Assembly: GCF_023973825.1 (NCBI RefSeq) | Contig: NC_090118.1 | Coordinates: 975,001 to 1,039,000 of the forward strand | Source: Plasmodium brasilianum | Taxonomy: Eukaryota; Apicomplexa; Aconoidasida; Haemosporida; Plasmodiidae | Direction: 5' to 3' | Length of the DNA stretch: 64,000 nt | Program-made: the position numbers and the translations under genes | In this document: piece by piece, positions 39,101 through 54,100 of the stretch | Numbering within the stretch: position 1 is the first letter of the stretch | Layout: every line of letters starts with the position of its first letter | Notes under the pieces: model-generated | The model's input: only the letters and a program-made list of their open reading frames with translations | Databases searched by the model: none | What the model was told of the DNA's origin: nothing

Positions 39101-42100
39101 TCACAACTGCATTCGCTATACCAATAACAAAGTGCACGCATTTTGCAAAGTAACAAACATATATTCATACGTTCAAGAGAACAAAAGCACGCACATTTTG
39201 GCCTTCCCGTTCTGCCTATTTTTATCGCTTGAAAAAATAAAATCGTGGAAAATAAAAATTTCAATAATTTCGCTAGTCGTTGAATGTAACAGCCAAGTTT
39301 TGAGAGTACTCAAGTGTATATTTTTTAATGACAAGGATAGGGACCAATTGACAGAATGTACATTATATGATGAAGAACAAAAGGACAAAAGTGTGTTTAT
39401 ATCTGCGAAAGATGAGGAAAAAAGTGATATGGATATGGTACTAACACTTGAGCAGAGAGAACAATATAGCTTTTTAAAAATACACATGTTTAGAGAAAGC
39501 GATTTTACACTACAGAATGAATTAGATATGTTATTAAGTGCTTTGGAAATTTTTTTTGATGCCAATGATGTACTAGATGAAGAAAAGAATGACGTTGAAC
39601 ATATGACTACCTCCTTTAGTATTACATATTTTTTATGTTTGTGTAAAAATGCAAACGTAAAATTTTTGTGTAGTAACTTTAATTCTTTTTTTTTTTTTGG
39701 AAGCAATACACAAAATGGAATTATAAAAAGTATGACAGAAAGGAAGACAAAAAGGAAAAGAAGAATCTTGAACGTGTTAAGTTTCTCTAACTGGAGTAGT
39801 GGTTCTCTTGCAATGAATATGTCGAATCAATTAGCCAATAAGCAAACAAATAATAGCGGCAAACGAGTGGATATATTTTACTTGAGGTTTAGAATCGAAA
39901 ATATTGATATACACTTTTACGTGAAAAAATGTACAAATAAAGCAGGAAAATCCACGTTCGTGCTTTTAAATAATTTACGTATGAACAACTTTTTTCTTTT
40001 GTTTGATTTTTATATTAATGTGATACCTCTTCTTTTTGTTTTGTGCAAAGGACTGCATGTGTATAAATTTGTTGACGAAAAGCCAGGAAGGGGAATAGTC
40101 GAGCTAAGGAAATGTAAAGAGGGGAAGCGTAGGAAGACACATGAACAGACGTATGAACAGATGCATGAACGGATAAATGGGAAGACACAAAAACTGAAGG
40201 AGCGAGCAAAAGAAAAATGTACAAATTGTGGTAATCATAATTGTAGAGGTCGAAGCAGTGTGTGTAATGATCGATTCGCTCTTAGTTTGAGGCACAGTTG
40301 CCATCTCACATACGATGAAAGAACACAAAAGTACAAAGCAAAGAGCAAACATCTAGTCGTCTTTCATTTTGAAAAGTTAGATATATATATATACGATTTC
40401 TTCATTAACCTGTTTTACTATATATATATGTATTACTCAAAAATGATGAACAATGAAGCTGTAGAATGCTCGAAGAAGAAAAAAAAAAAAAAAAAAAAAA
40501 AAAAGCATACAACAAAATTTCCCTTTTAAATATGTACTCCCCGGAAACATACTTCTTAAAACTGATTAAAAATAAGAATATTTTTTATAATATAATTGTG
40601 AAAAAGATACAAAAAATTTTGTTTTATTTTGTATATAAACGCATAAACATTTTTTTTCTCTTTCACGATAGAAATGCACTGAATGTACATTCGAACAACG
40701 AAAACTACTTATCAAACTTCGCTCGAACACATTTTAAAATAGAGATTAGCTACATTATTATAAAATCAAGAATCGACTATGTAAGTATAGAAGCTAGGAC
40801 ACATGTAGATATATTATCATTCGATGGAAAGGAAAAGAAAAAAAGAGGTGAAGGGTATACTAACTGCAACAGTATGATGTATGTAAAGAAAAGGGGAAAA
40901 GTGAACAATATGGACTCACTTTATTGTAAGAAAGGGAATGTTGAAAGGACCATTTTTAACATGTCAACTTGTTTAAAAAATGGTATAAAAAATTATTTCT
41001 ATGTTTGTAAATTTTTTTTAAATTTTTTTATAAGTAGTTTTTCCATTGTTAAGTATGATGATGTAAGAAGTGTTGGTGTAAGTGTAAAACGACAGGGGAA
41101 TGGTACAATAGAAGAAGTGGGTAGTAGTATTGGTGCAGATACTCATATAACAAACAATTTACCTGCAAGTAGTGCTAACATAGCAAAGGACGAGCAAAGG
41201 AGTGCACTGGAGAAGAATGGTAGAGGTGGTAATGGTGGTGATGATGTGCGTACGATAGTGGAAAAGGATAGAACAACGAAAAAAATAATATTTATAAAAA
41301 CAGAAAAAACGAATATTATCCTTTCGGATATATATAATACGGTGTTGTATTTGAACTGTGAAAAGGTTCGAGTTTTTAGTCATGTCAATTTTATCCATTC
41401 TTTAGAGTATTACTTAGAATTGTTGATAAAAACATTTAATAGCTCTTTTTTAAAATTTTTTTTTTATTTTGATGAATTGGCCATGGGTGATACACAAGGT
41501 AGGGAAAATGTCCATTATATGAAGAGAAAAAAGAAATATTCTCATGAGATTTATAAGAAGAAAAGGAGTAATTATAAGGATATATCAAGGCTAAACATGA
41601 TAATGTGGTACCATGCCCTTTACAGATTATGTACCATCAAGAAGATTTACATTAATTTAAATCATTTCGAGTGTGCATGTGTGTTTTTTGCGCATGAGGA
41701 AAAGAGAAACAATGAAAAGAGCAATGAGAAGAGCAATGAGAAGAGCAAAGAGGAGGAGGGCATAGTGGAGGGAAGGAGGAAGGACCAAACGAGGCGAAGA
41801 AAAAAAAAAGAAACATTACTTCTAACAATTAAGAGACTATCATACATTTTACATCGAACCGGTCATAATTCCACAGAGTATAAAGGGTTTATCGATTTTA
41901 TTTACCACTTCCATGCCTGTTTCTATAATGTGAATGTTTATATAAAAGGGTTAAGAGATGAAAAAAATTTTCTTATTTTCCACACTCGTTATTTACACTT
42001 TTTTGTTCGGATAAAATTTACCTTGTCCAGTATGGCCAATTTTAAGCAATTCGGGTTTTTCTTTTTGTGGAGTAGAGAAAAAGAGAAACAAAAAAAAATT

Positions 42101-45100
42101 AAAGTTCTAAGTACAGGAGAGAAAATAAAAAACAAGAAGAAAAAGTTAACTATACAGACACGATATCCTATGAAAATGAGTAGACACAAACAAAAGATTA
42201 ATTTTATTCTAAATGCCATAAGAAATGTTAAGAAGAGAAAAATTACGTGCAAAAATGATTTCTCTTCAGCACAGTGTCAATTAAAAAGGGGAAGTAACTT
42301 CTTCAGTGGCTTCAATATAAAGATCTTGACCAAATCATACAAGAACAGTTTCATTAGTGCAAATAGTAGCAGGATTGATATAGAGAGAGGTGAGAGCAAC
42401 GAGAGTAATTCTTCCTTTTACATTTTTCTAAATGAAGGGAATATTGTATCGTTAATTCGTTTTTATAGTAGCATTTTAAGGTTGATGGACGAAGTGGGGG
42501 CACTTATGAACTTTTATCAGATCAGAGCGAAAGGAGGTAGTGATGCAGTGTGTGGTGTTCGTGGAAGCTCTAGTTGTCGATGTGTAGAACGTGAAGGAAG
42601 CAGGAAATGCATGCATAGATATAGTATGATAAAGGACTACGACAAACGCATTGCAGGTATTATTAGTAAAATTAACACCAAAAGAATAAGAAAAGAAGTG
42701 AAGTACATAGAGAAAGAGTGTAAAAGGGAGGAAAGATGTAGCAGTAGAGAGACAAAGCCTAGAGTAAATGTTCATCAAAAGAAAGGGACTATCTGTAAAC
42801 GAAAAGATAGACAAGATGACAATAGAAGCAATGGTATTAGTAATAGGAACCAGTCCAGTAGTAATAGTAATTATAATAATGATAGCTTTTCTCCTACCAA
42901 TGCGGAGTTGCTCAGTTACTTGAATAGTATGAAATTGAAGGTAAAGAATGTGTTTATTTTTCTTTACACGCGTAATATGAAAATGTTTATAGGTGCCTTT
43001 TTTAAATCTTTTAAAGGGGTATTAAGTAGAAATGACTACACGAGAATGAAAGGCATATCTGAGTATAATTTTAAGTATATTAATGTGTTGGATGAATTAA
43101 TTATTTTTACACGAAATAGCTATTTTAACTCGGACAGAAATTTATACATATTCGAAATATTTAGTAGCTTATCTGAGAAAAATAGATTGACTTACTTGAA
43201 TGCTTTACTCTTTTTTTTAAAGAAACAGAATAATAATACTAAAATTAAGGCCACTGCAAGAAGGGAAGCATATATGTATGTTGATAGATCGAGGAAGAAA
43301 TGGAGCGGCGCGAAAGATGTTAACCATGTGAGGGATGATGATCATGTGAGGGATGTTAACCATGTGAGGGATGATGATCATGTGAATGATGATGATCATG
43401 TGAATGATGATGATCATGTGAATGATGTTGATCATGTGAATGATGATGATCATGTGAATGATGTTGATCATGTGAATGATGATGATCATGTGAATGATGA
43501 TGATCATGTGAATGATGTTGATCATGTGAATGATGTTGATCATGTGAATGATGTTGATCATGTGAATGATGTTGATCATGTGAATGATGTTGATCATATG
43601 AACGATGTAGACCATGTGAGGAAAGGTCCCACTGAACAGTGGTTATTCTACTCCGAGGGGGTGGAGAACGACATACAACTGTATGAAACGTGTTACAATG
43701 GTAAAATGAAGAAACGCAGTTACGAGAGTAAGAAGAAGAGGGTCCAATTTTTAGAGGACGTTGTGAAGGGGGGGAAGTCGAGATGGTGGGTTAGGCAATG
43801 CAAGAAGCATAATGGGGGGAAATTGAAGAAATTGAGTTGGTGGTATAAGTGGGATAAGCGGTCGATGCTTCAAACTATGCCAATAGAGTTAGAAACGGAA
43901 AAGAAGGACGTCACCCACAAAGAGAACCCTGTGGAAAAAGCTAAACGAAGGTGCAGATATACCTGGAGTGGTAGACCTAATGATAAGTCCAAAATAAGTA
44001 TGCACAAGACAGATTTTAGTAAATTTTTTAAGGACTTGTTATTAAATAACAGAAAACATGTTCTCGATGAATACTATTGTAGTGCAAAGCGCAATGAAAC
44101 AGATTTCTTTAAAATTAAAAATAATATATTTTTAAGTGAATATTGCAAAGGAGTAGAGGCAGGCTACTTGTTGCGTAAGCTGAGGAGTCTAAATGACAGT
44201 GGACTAAGCGAACATAACGATAAAAAAGATGAAGGAAATGAAAGAAGTGGTATGAATGATAGAAAAGGTAAAATTGGTATAAATGGTAATAAGAGTGAAA
44301 GAAAAATGTGCGTGCTTATAAAATATGTCGTAGCAAAAAAGGAAGCGTTCTTGAAAATAGCACTAAAAAAGCATGTGTATAAAAATGTTTTTATATATTT
44401 CCCTTTATACACACTTATCCATTTAAACAAAATTATGAACCCCACAAGGATTTCGAAGCTATACCAACTTTTAACGAATAGTGGGATAAATAGGAAAAAA
44501 AGCTTTTCTTCTCCTATGAATAAGGAAAAGTTTAACGTGTCATATGATTTTAAATTATGTTTTGTAAATTTATATCTCCACTTACTTTCAGCATCAACTT
44601 ACGCAGTTAATTATGTAAAGGAAATAGATTCAAATAATGATGTAATCATCCAGGAACAGCATATTAAGGAAAAGAATAGAAGCACTCGCTTTGAACTAAG
44701 AAACCACAGTGAAGAGCATCCCAGTGTGTACATCTACCCACGCATGGGTAGTAGTAATAACGGTTTGAGAAATAACAAAAGTAGTGAAGATGAAAATGAG
44801 GATAACACTGTTAGTGATACATTGTCATTTCTTGCAGGGATAAGGAAATTTAAATACACAAATGAAAACGGTATTATGTATTGTTCTTCCAATTTGGGAG
44901 AGGTAAATGGGATGGAAAAACAAAAGGTTCCTTTTTCTAAAAAAAAAAAAAAAAAAAAAATATATATATATACGACAGTGCAAAGAATAGAGTATTCCTA
45001 TACGATATGGTGATAAGCACGAACTTAAAAGTTGATATAGAGAAAAAGGAAAAAAAAAAGAAAAAATTCCTGAAGAGGCAAATAGATAGAAGAGATGAAT

Positions 45101-48100
45101 ATGTGGAAAATGCTAAAAACGTGGGAACAGGTGAAAACAAAGTGGTTGGTAATTGGGGAAAACAGGATAACTTGTCGAAGGGCAACGTACATATGAAAAA
45201 AAAAAAGATAAAGAAAAAAAGAGTGAAAGAAAAAAAAAAGAAGCGTGTTTACATGAACAAAACAAGCATCAATTCTTCGCTAGATCAGCTAAAAATAAGC
45301 TGTGGTTTGCTTCATTCAAGTGTCAATCCCCATCATTGTTCAGTAATAAATATAGTAAAAGTAGATAAAATAGTGGATTTTTCAAATGATTATAAAAATA
45401 ATAAATTTTATTTAAACTTAACAAATATTTACAAATTTAAATTATTGCCAAGTGATGTTTCGATAGATGATAAACCTAACCAGAGGAACAGAAACAAAAT
45501 TAATATCATATCGTTCAAGGGGTACTGCGTATATAACATTGTCGAGATGATAAACATATTGTGTTTCTTCAACAAAGTGAGTTATCAGTTAAGCGAAAGA
45601 GAATCATCATGGAAAATGCTAAATGGGGAGGGGAGTAGAAGAATTGGGGAACAGAATTACACAGCTGCGGCAGAGACTAGGGTGGTAACTACTTCTACTT
45701 CTAATAATAATGATGATGATGGTGGTGGATATAATGATAGCTATAGTGATCGTTATGATGACGACAATAGTAACAGTGATGATAATGATGATGATGAAAG
45801 GTACCCTCCTATGGAGCATTACATGACTGAAGATAGCTACAGCTTAATGAACGGGAGCAACCTCCTTCGCGCAATTAAACGAAACAGCGTTATGCTGAGC
45901 AGAGATATATTTAGCGGGAAATTATTTATGAACAATGCAGGTGATGGTAACAATTGTAATCGTAATGAAAAGAATAAAATTAGTAGCAACGTTTTCCATA
46001 GAAGTTATGAGCATGTTGCAGAGGGTGTACACCAGCATGTGAACCAGCATGGAAGTAAGCATGGTAATACTGAGAAAAGTCTACAGTTAAATCAACGAAT
46101 TTGCAGTAGTGAAATTTACAAAATTAAAAGAGATTTAAACAGTGTATCGGCAGCTCATACACAGAGGAATAGTACAAAGGAGAAGAAACGCAAAAGGAGG
46201 GAAAAAATGGTTACAGTATGTTGCAAAAACGATGTAAATTTAATTGTAAGCAATTTATCTCTTTGTATTAACAACAATGATTTATTAATATTGGGATTCT
46301 TTGTAGAAGACGTGCATTACTTAAACAAGAAACTAAGGACAGATAAAGTTTATTCGTGTACATACAAGTATAAAAATGTTGTTATATCGTCTAAGTTTAC
46401 AAAAAATATTAAGGTACAAGGTGATGAGGAAGAGTGGAGAAGAAAAGCACCCCAGAAGGAGCGACAACAAGATATCCCCTATATGTCATTCGGAAATACG
46501 TGCAACAGTCGATGCAACAATCGATGCAACAATCGATGCAACAGTCCTTGCAACAGTCCTTGCAACAGTCCTTGCAACCGTCAGTGCAGAAAATTCAAAA
46601 ACAAGTTTGCATGCATGAAGAGGTGTAGAACAAAAAACAAAGTCAGCCTTAGTATAGATGTGGTAAAGATTTTTTTTGTTACTAAGGTATGTGCGCATGA
46701 TATATTTTCTTTGAATAGTATTAATAACAGTGTGAAGATATGGAATAATTACACAAATAAAAATATGAACAAGTTAATAATTATTTTGAATTGTAAGCAG
46801 ATAAATGTGCTAGCAATAGATATAAAAGATATTCGTAATTTTGTTTATCATAAATCTAAAAGAGTATCATTTATTGAACCGTTTGACATGACCTGTTACT
46901 ATAGTTTGAATAACAAGAATAAACTTATTATACATATTAAAGATGATATAAATATAAATTTAAATAAAAGTATTATGAATTTTATTTTTTTACTTAAATT
47001 TCATTTTGTGCAAAATTATTTTATATACAATGAATATTATGTCATATTTCAATTAAGAAACAATGTAATCAGGAAAAGGAAGGTGCGGGACTTTCGAAGC
47101 TTCTTCTTATCATGTGAAGAGACCTTTTTAAAGGAATATATAATCATTCGGAATTTCACCTTTTATAATATAAAATATATGTACGAAGATAATAATATAG
47201 GTTATCTTAAGCACAATGAGGAAAATATGATCATGAGTAAGGATTTGCATATGTTGAGTATATACTGCGTAGATCGTGATAATGGGAGCTGTAGTGGTAG
47301 CAATGGTGGTAGAAGCAATGGGAGCAATAATAGTAACACAAATGGTAATAATAACAGCAATAATAATAATAATAATAATAATAATAGTGCCAATTGTAAT
47401 AATAGTAGCAATTTCAGTAGCACTAATAATGTGAGGAAGAAAATTCTATTAAAAGACACAAATAAGAGTTTCTGGAAGACTCATCATAAAATGAACGAAA
47501 AGAATTCCATTCATGTGCACATAAGTATTCTTGAGCATAAAAGATGTATTAACATTTATCCTCATTTTCTTGTATATATACTGTACAGTAAATATGTTAA
47601 GAGGATGGTATCACTAAGTACAAATTCGGGGGAGAGAAATAAAAAAAAATATGATATCAATATGAAGTTGAAATTTATAAAGAACAAAACGTTTAATACA
47701 TATATTGTGAAGGATGAACAAAAACTCTTTAGTGTCCCTTATCATTTTCTAAAAAGATGTAAATATATTCAACTCATTTTAAAAGTAGACCAAGAAATTT
47801 ATGTAAGCAACAAAATTAAGTATAACAATATGTTGAACCTTAAGATGTTCGTGTATAGAGATATCCACGATATTGAACGATATCTTCTTTGTAATTTTTT
47901 TTACTTAACAAAGAGGAACATCGAGGGAGAGGGAGGTCCCTCCATAGTACATGAAGAGAAAGAAAATAAGAAGCGGGAAAAGGGTAAGGATAAGAAAGAG
48001 GTTGAGAGTGAGAAGCGGGCAAAGGATAAGGATAAGAAAGAGGTTGAGAGTGAGAAGCGGGCAAAGGATAAGGATAAGAAAGAGGTTGAGAGTGAGAAAC

Positions 48101-51100
48101 GGGCAAAGGATAAGGATAAGAAAGAGGTTGAAAAGCGGAACAAGCACGAAGTTGACGAGCTCCCCTTTCGAACAAACGGCAGATTTGTGGTCATCCCATC
48201 CTCGGAGGATGATAAAAAAAAAAAGGGAAAATTACCTGCTGGGGGAAAAACAGATTATTCTAAAACTTTTCTACTATTTAATGCTATTAAAAAAAATGTG
48301 AATGTTGTATTAATACAGAACAGCATGAGACTTAACAATTTAACTCCATTTAACATCAACGTGTTGCTAAAAAGAGAAAAAGGAAGTATAAAAACATACA
48401 GTATAAGCAGTTATGATTATGTAAATGTGTACGACTTTTGCTTTTTACATAACATCATTTTGAATTTCAGTCTTTCCTTTTATAGACAGTGGATAAGATT
48501 TATTAAGATAAACAATGAGGAGTATTTTACTCGAAAGTGTATAAGGAAAAACTACAATCGTTTGGACATGAGAAGAAGTGGGAGTGTGTCTAGTGAGGCA
48601 AATGGCTTCATTAAGCGGGGTGGGTCCTCCAGGAAGAAAAGCTACAACGGGGGTGGCAATGTGCGCAGTAATGGAAATAATGGAAGTAATAAAAGTAGCA
48701 ACAGCAGTGATGGTAGTGACCGTAGTAACAGTATCAGAAGCCTGGACAGCAGGAGCGGCGGAGGGGAGAACTCCCCTAGAATTCTTTTCTACGAAATAAT
48801 GAAGTTCCAAAATTTGTATTTTATCGTGTATGTATACCTGTACGAGTGTATGTACAATATTTCCTTCATAAGTAAGTACAATATGTATAACTACACGAAA
48901 AAAGCGTTATATTACCATGTAATGAATGAGGAAGATAATTTTGTGGACGACTTAGTTTTTAAGTGTGAACTTAAAAAACATCATTTGAAAGAAACATGTA
49001 CAAATTATAAAGAGACCATATTTGTATTACCTCCGTTGATTAAAAATAAAATTAGTTTTCAAGATGACACAGTTAAAATAAATAAAAAAAAGAATTTTAA
49101 AGAAACAAAGGAGAATATTAAGTATATAAAAAATTATTGTTTTAATCATCGTTTTGTAGTATGTACGAATACCAAAATTCTAAATCCAGATGCTATATAT
49201 TATGATATTAATAAACCATATACAAAAGTTATATTATTGAATGGGTATTACATTACAGTTAGTGTGAAAAGTTTCAGATTTCATTCGTTTAGTTTATCAT
49301 TTATACAGTTTTATCCATATATTATCTTAGTTAATTTGACTAAATACAATTTTGAATTTAAATTGAAGGATCATGAATCCATGGAAAAGGCATATCAGAT
49401 TAAGAGAAAGAAGCAAACATGTTTGTTCAACTCGATGTGTATGGGGAACGAGAGTTACAATCATCTGAGTAAAGATGCTTATAACAATCAAGAAGATATC
49501 CTCCAAGGAGACTACTCCAATAGAAGTGATAACTTAAACTTTAGCGAGTATTCCCTTTTTTCCCATTCCAGTGAGGATGATGTACTAGCTTCTACGAATG
49601 CAACAACAAAAGGGAGTATAATTGCCAAGGGGGATAAACACAAAAATAGAAGGAGGAGAAACTACCTTATCAAGTTTTCATCTTTTTTTGAGAAAAAACG
49701 CATCTCAAGGAAATCTAGAAATAACGTGCACTTTTTAAAAAGTATGAACATGAAAGAATTAAAAATTAAGAATAAAAGTGCATGGGATTTTATCAGCCTC
49801 ACAATTGGGAAGACCAGAGCACATCGAGGTGTGGAAGCATATCGACAAAAAGGAACTTCTTCAAAACGAAGAGAAGTAAAAAAAGTAGTTAGTTACAAGT
49901 CGGTCATAGAAATACTAAAAGGTTATACTTACTATATGAGGACTTTCAAAATAGAGGAGAAAAAAAATATAAGAAGTAAATATATGAAGATGTATAAAAA
50001 CATGAATAAATATTTCTACATGCACAAATATTGTCATATTGTTACAAAAAATAATCAATATTTAACTCTTATTAAGGAACGACTATTTTATATTACCTCC
50101 CTGGAAAAGGATAAGACGCACTATATATTTATTAAAAAAGTACCATTCACATTAGAAGGAAAAAATTTATTTATCTTTGAGAGAACTATTATTCCGATTG
50201 AATATATGTCAACACGTGTACCTACTGAGGGAATAGACCATCATTTGTTAAATATTCCCACACCACATAGCGTCGATGACAATAATGGAAGTAATCGCGG
50301 TTTGACCCAGTGGGGGAGAGCAGTAAGAACAATGCATAGTCAAGAAGGGGAAAAAAAAAAAAATATCTTTACTGAAAATATAACAAACAAAAATAGCAGT
50401 ACATTGAATAATAGAAAAGATAAAAAAGAAGGACGAATAGAAAAAGAAGAGGAATTGAAGGCTGAGGATTATGAACATGTGTTAAGTACATATAATGAGT
50501 TTAAACAAAAGGACTTTTCGAATTTTTCTATTTTTAGAAATAACATTTATAGACAAATTTTAAATAATTATAAAGAAATAATTAATGAACAAACTTTTAA
50601 AAATGGAAAGATATTCATTTTAAATAATTTAGGAGTTCCTTTTTTTGTTAGTCCATTGAAATGTAATTACCTCTTTTTTGTTAGTACGAAATATATACAT
50701 TTTAAAGAAGAGAAGCATTTTTTTTTTTATTTTCCAAAGTTCATTATGATAAGTAAAAAATTGAATATGCTTTTCAAGTTGGATAAAAATTTATGTAAAT
50801 ATTACTCTATCAGAAATTATATTCACTTGTTAAAAGATGTGCAACTGGTGCAAAATTTTCACATGATGAAACTTACTTTAATGTGTAACCTTGTGTCATG
50901 TTTTTATTTTTACTCGTTTATATTAAAAAAGAATAAAATTGATCAAGCGGCGGGGTTCAGAACCAAGCGGAAAATGCACTTAGCTCGGTATTCGGAAAGG
51001 CTGGTGGGTAAAAGCACCAAGCGGTGTACTAGCAGCTGTAGCTGTAGCAGTGACAACCGATGTGATAACTACCGCAGTAGCCACTTCAGTAACAACTTCA

Positions 51101-54100
51101 ATACCAGCCGCAGTAACCACCTTAAGCGTCGTGGCGAGAGGGGAAGCCAGATAACCTACTATGATCTCTACCTAGTGAAGTTCTGCTGTGATATAATTGT
51201 AAACAAAAATAACGAAGTAAACATAATTATCGACGGAATGAAGGAGTGCACCTTTTTAAAAAATATACTATCCATTGAATACTTTTTTAACACGTTAATG
51301 AATAAAGAAATGAAAAGGAGTTCAGTTCACGCAGCAGAACATTATTTGCTACACAGTAATAATAATAGGAAGAAGCAGAAGAAGAAAGACGCAAATGATG
51401 AAAAGGATGAGAAGCATGCGAACCATGCAAAGACTGTGGGCACGTCGAATACCATCTATATAAATAATTTATATGGATTAAGTAGTAACGATTTACTAAA
51501 TGTGAAAATTTACATTAAAAGTTTAAACTTTTTTTTCAATTTTGAGGATATTTCGACCCATTCGACAACAGTAGAAAACATGCAGCAAAAATTGCACTTG
51601 AGCAAAATATTTTTGAACTTTTATACTTTTCAATATTTTAATAACAAAATTTTGATGAAAAGAAAGAAGTGCATACAATTTTTTGAACAGGATTATGTTA
51701 GGAGAAATAAAGTATATATCAAACAATCGGAAAATTACTCTCATAGCAGGAAGAGAAGTAGCGACAAGGAACTCTTATCTCTGTATGATTTGAAATCGGA
51801 CAAGAGGAGCCGAAAGAACATGGTACTCGATGCGATCAGCAGGAGTTTCGGCGTCAGTGAGAGCGGCAATGACAGCAATAATGACAGAGGTAATAACAGA
51901 GGTAATGACAGAGGTAATAACAGAGGTAATGACAGAGGTAATAACAGAGGTAATGACAGAGGTAATGACAGAGGTAATGACAGAGGTAATGACAGAGGTA
52001 ATGACAGAGGTAATGACAGCAATAATGATAGCAATAATGACAGCGGAAGTGTCTATAGGAATGGGCATGTCCACCGCCATAATTGCAACTCAATCAATCA
52101 CATCGACGAGGAGAGGAAGAACACCTTTCCGGGAAACCCTTTTGAACTTTTGAAATGTTCATACGAAAAAAGAGACTACTTAGACCCTCTCTTTAACATG
52201 ACACGGTCAGGTAGGAGTAACATAATTAGAGAGAATAGCAGCTTCACATTATCGTCGAAGAAGAAAACAATTGGTACTATATACAAAGTAATGAAACAGA
52301 ATATGTACTGTCAGTATTATTCGTACCTGTTTAGTAATTATATGAAAAATATAGAATTGTATAAACATCTTTTTAATATGTTGAAAAGCGGTGTATTAGC
52401 GATATGTGTTAACTTTACCGATTTTTATAAAAAAATATTAGTATTAATAGACAACATGTGTATAATAAAAGTTGACTCATATAACAAGAAAAGCTTTGAA
52501 AATAATTACACCATTTTAACGAAATATAATAACAATGAAAAAAATTTTATAAAAATCAGCATTGATTTGTATAAACAGAGACTGATGAAGTACAAGCATA
52601 TTTACAACACGCTACATATACTCCATGCTTGTTGTGATATTAAAGAGTTTTCCAGGAGGGGGAAGAAAAATTATAGGAAAGGGGATGAACACATGGTGGA
52701 TGTGAACCTGATTAGCAATAGGGGAGACGTAAATCAGATAAGTACTGCGGTATACACAGACCAGATTAGCTGCACGGATGGGTTAATACAACGCAGGGGG
52801 GAAGGACAACCCAGGAGAGTTACCTTTTCGGAGGAGGAAAGCACATGTATAATCAATTCAAATAAATTCTCAAGGAACAGAGAGTACGCCTCATTATACA
52901 GTGCGTATTATTATTACAAGAAGGAGAAGAAGTCGAAAGGAAGAAAGGAAGGAAAGATTATTGATGAAAATGTTGAGAAGAGCATTAACCAGGCGAATTT
53001 TAAAAAATTCAAAATTAGCAATATTTTAAAGTTTATTGAAAATATTAAGGAAAAAAAATGTGGAAAAAAAAAAATTCAGAAAAAGTTAGAAGGGATTAGG
53101 AAAAATACGGAAAAGTCAGGAAAAAATAGGAAAAATACGGAAAAGTCAGGAAAAATTAGAAATAATCAGGAAAAGTCAGGAAAAATTAGGAAAAATACGG
53201 AAAAGTCAGGAAAAATTAGAAATAATCAGGAAAAGTCAGAAAAAAGCATAAAAAATGAGAAAAAAGAAATTATAAAAAATTTATCCATAGAAATAGCTAG
53301 CTTAATACTAACCCTGGACTACAATTACTTTATTAATGTCGTTCCCTTGTGCTACGAGTATTTTTGTAAGAAGATAAGTTATTACCATATGATAGACAAT
53401 TTAAAATGTGAGGAAAAAAGAAATTTAAATATTTTTTATACACTTTTTAAGATAGTACAAGGGAAAAAATATGAAGAAAGGGAAATTTTGAATGAGCTAG
53501 AAGATTTTAGTTTTTCTAAAAGTTTATTAGTAAATACACAAAGTAAGGAACAGAAATTATTACTTTATATACATGATATTGATATAAAGAAAACCAAGAT
53601 ATATATAAATGTAAATTATTTGTTAAAACTGTTTCTGACCAAAAATTTTTTAATGAACATATCAGCTATAAAAATGAATAATAAAAAAAAAAAAAATATT
53701 GTACATATATTAAAAAAAATTAAAAAAATTTATTTTTATAACTATATTAGTATCTTTTTCTATCTTCTAAAAAATATAAATATATCTGAACATTCTTCCT
53801 ACACGACGTTGAATTCTTTAAGCTTTTTAGAAAAATTACTAAAAAATAATTTACAAATATCATCACCCTTACATAATATATACAGTTTAGTAGTTACATT
53901 AAAATATAAATGTAAACATCAGCTCGAGAATAAAAGTAAAGCAACATTGAATAAAGATAATTATTCTTTAAAAAGTAAAAACATTAATCAGCACCCTTTT
54001 GTAAATATTGAAAATAATGGTGCTTTATATTGGTCATACAGGACAAGTTTGGAATATGGTAATCATAATACAAATACTTATTTAAAAAATTTCTTTTCCT

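Noticed and set aside
43315..43620. Regular direct repeats resembling a CRISPR-like array
   Set aside because: Units are 15 bp, contiguous without spacers and keep the reading frame of the VPS13-like gene; this is a coding minisatellite in a eukaryote.
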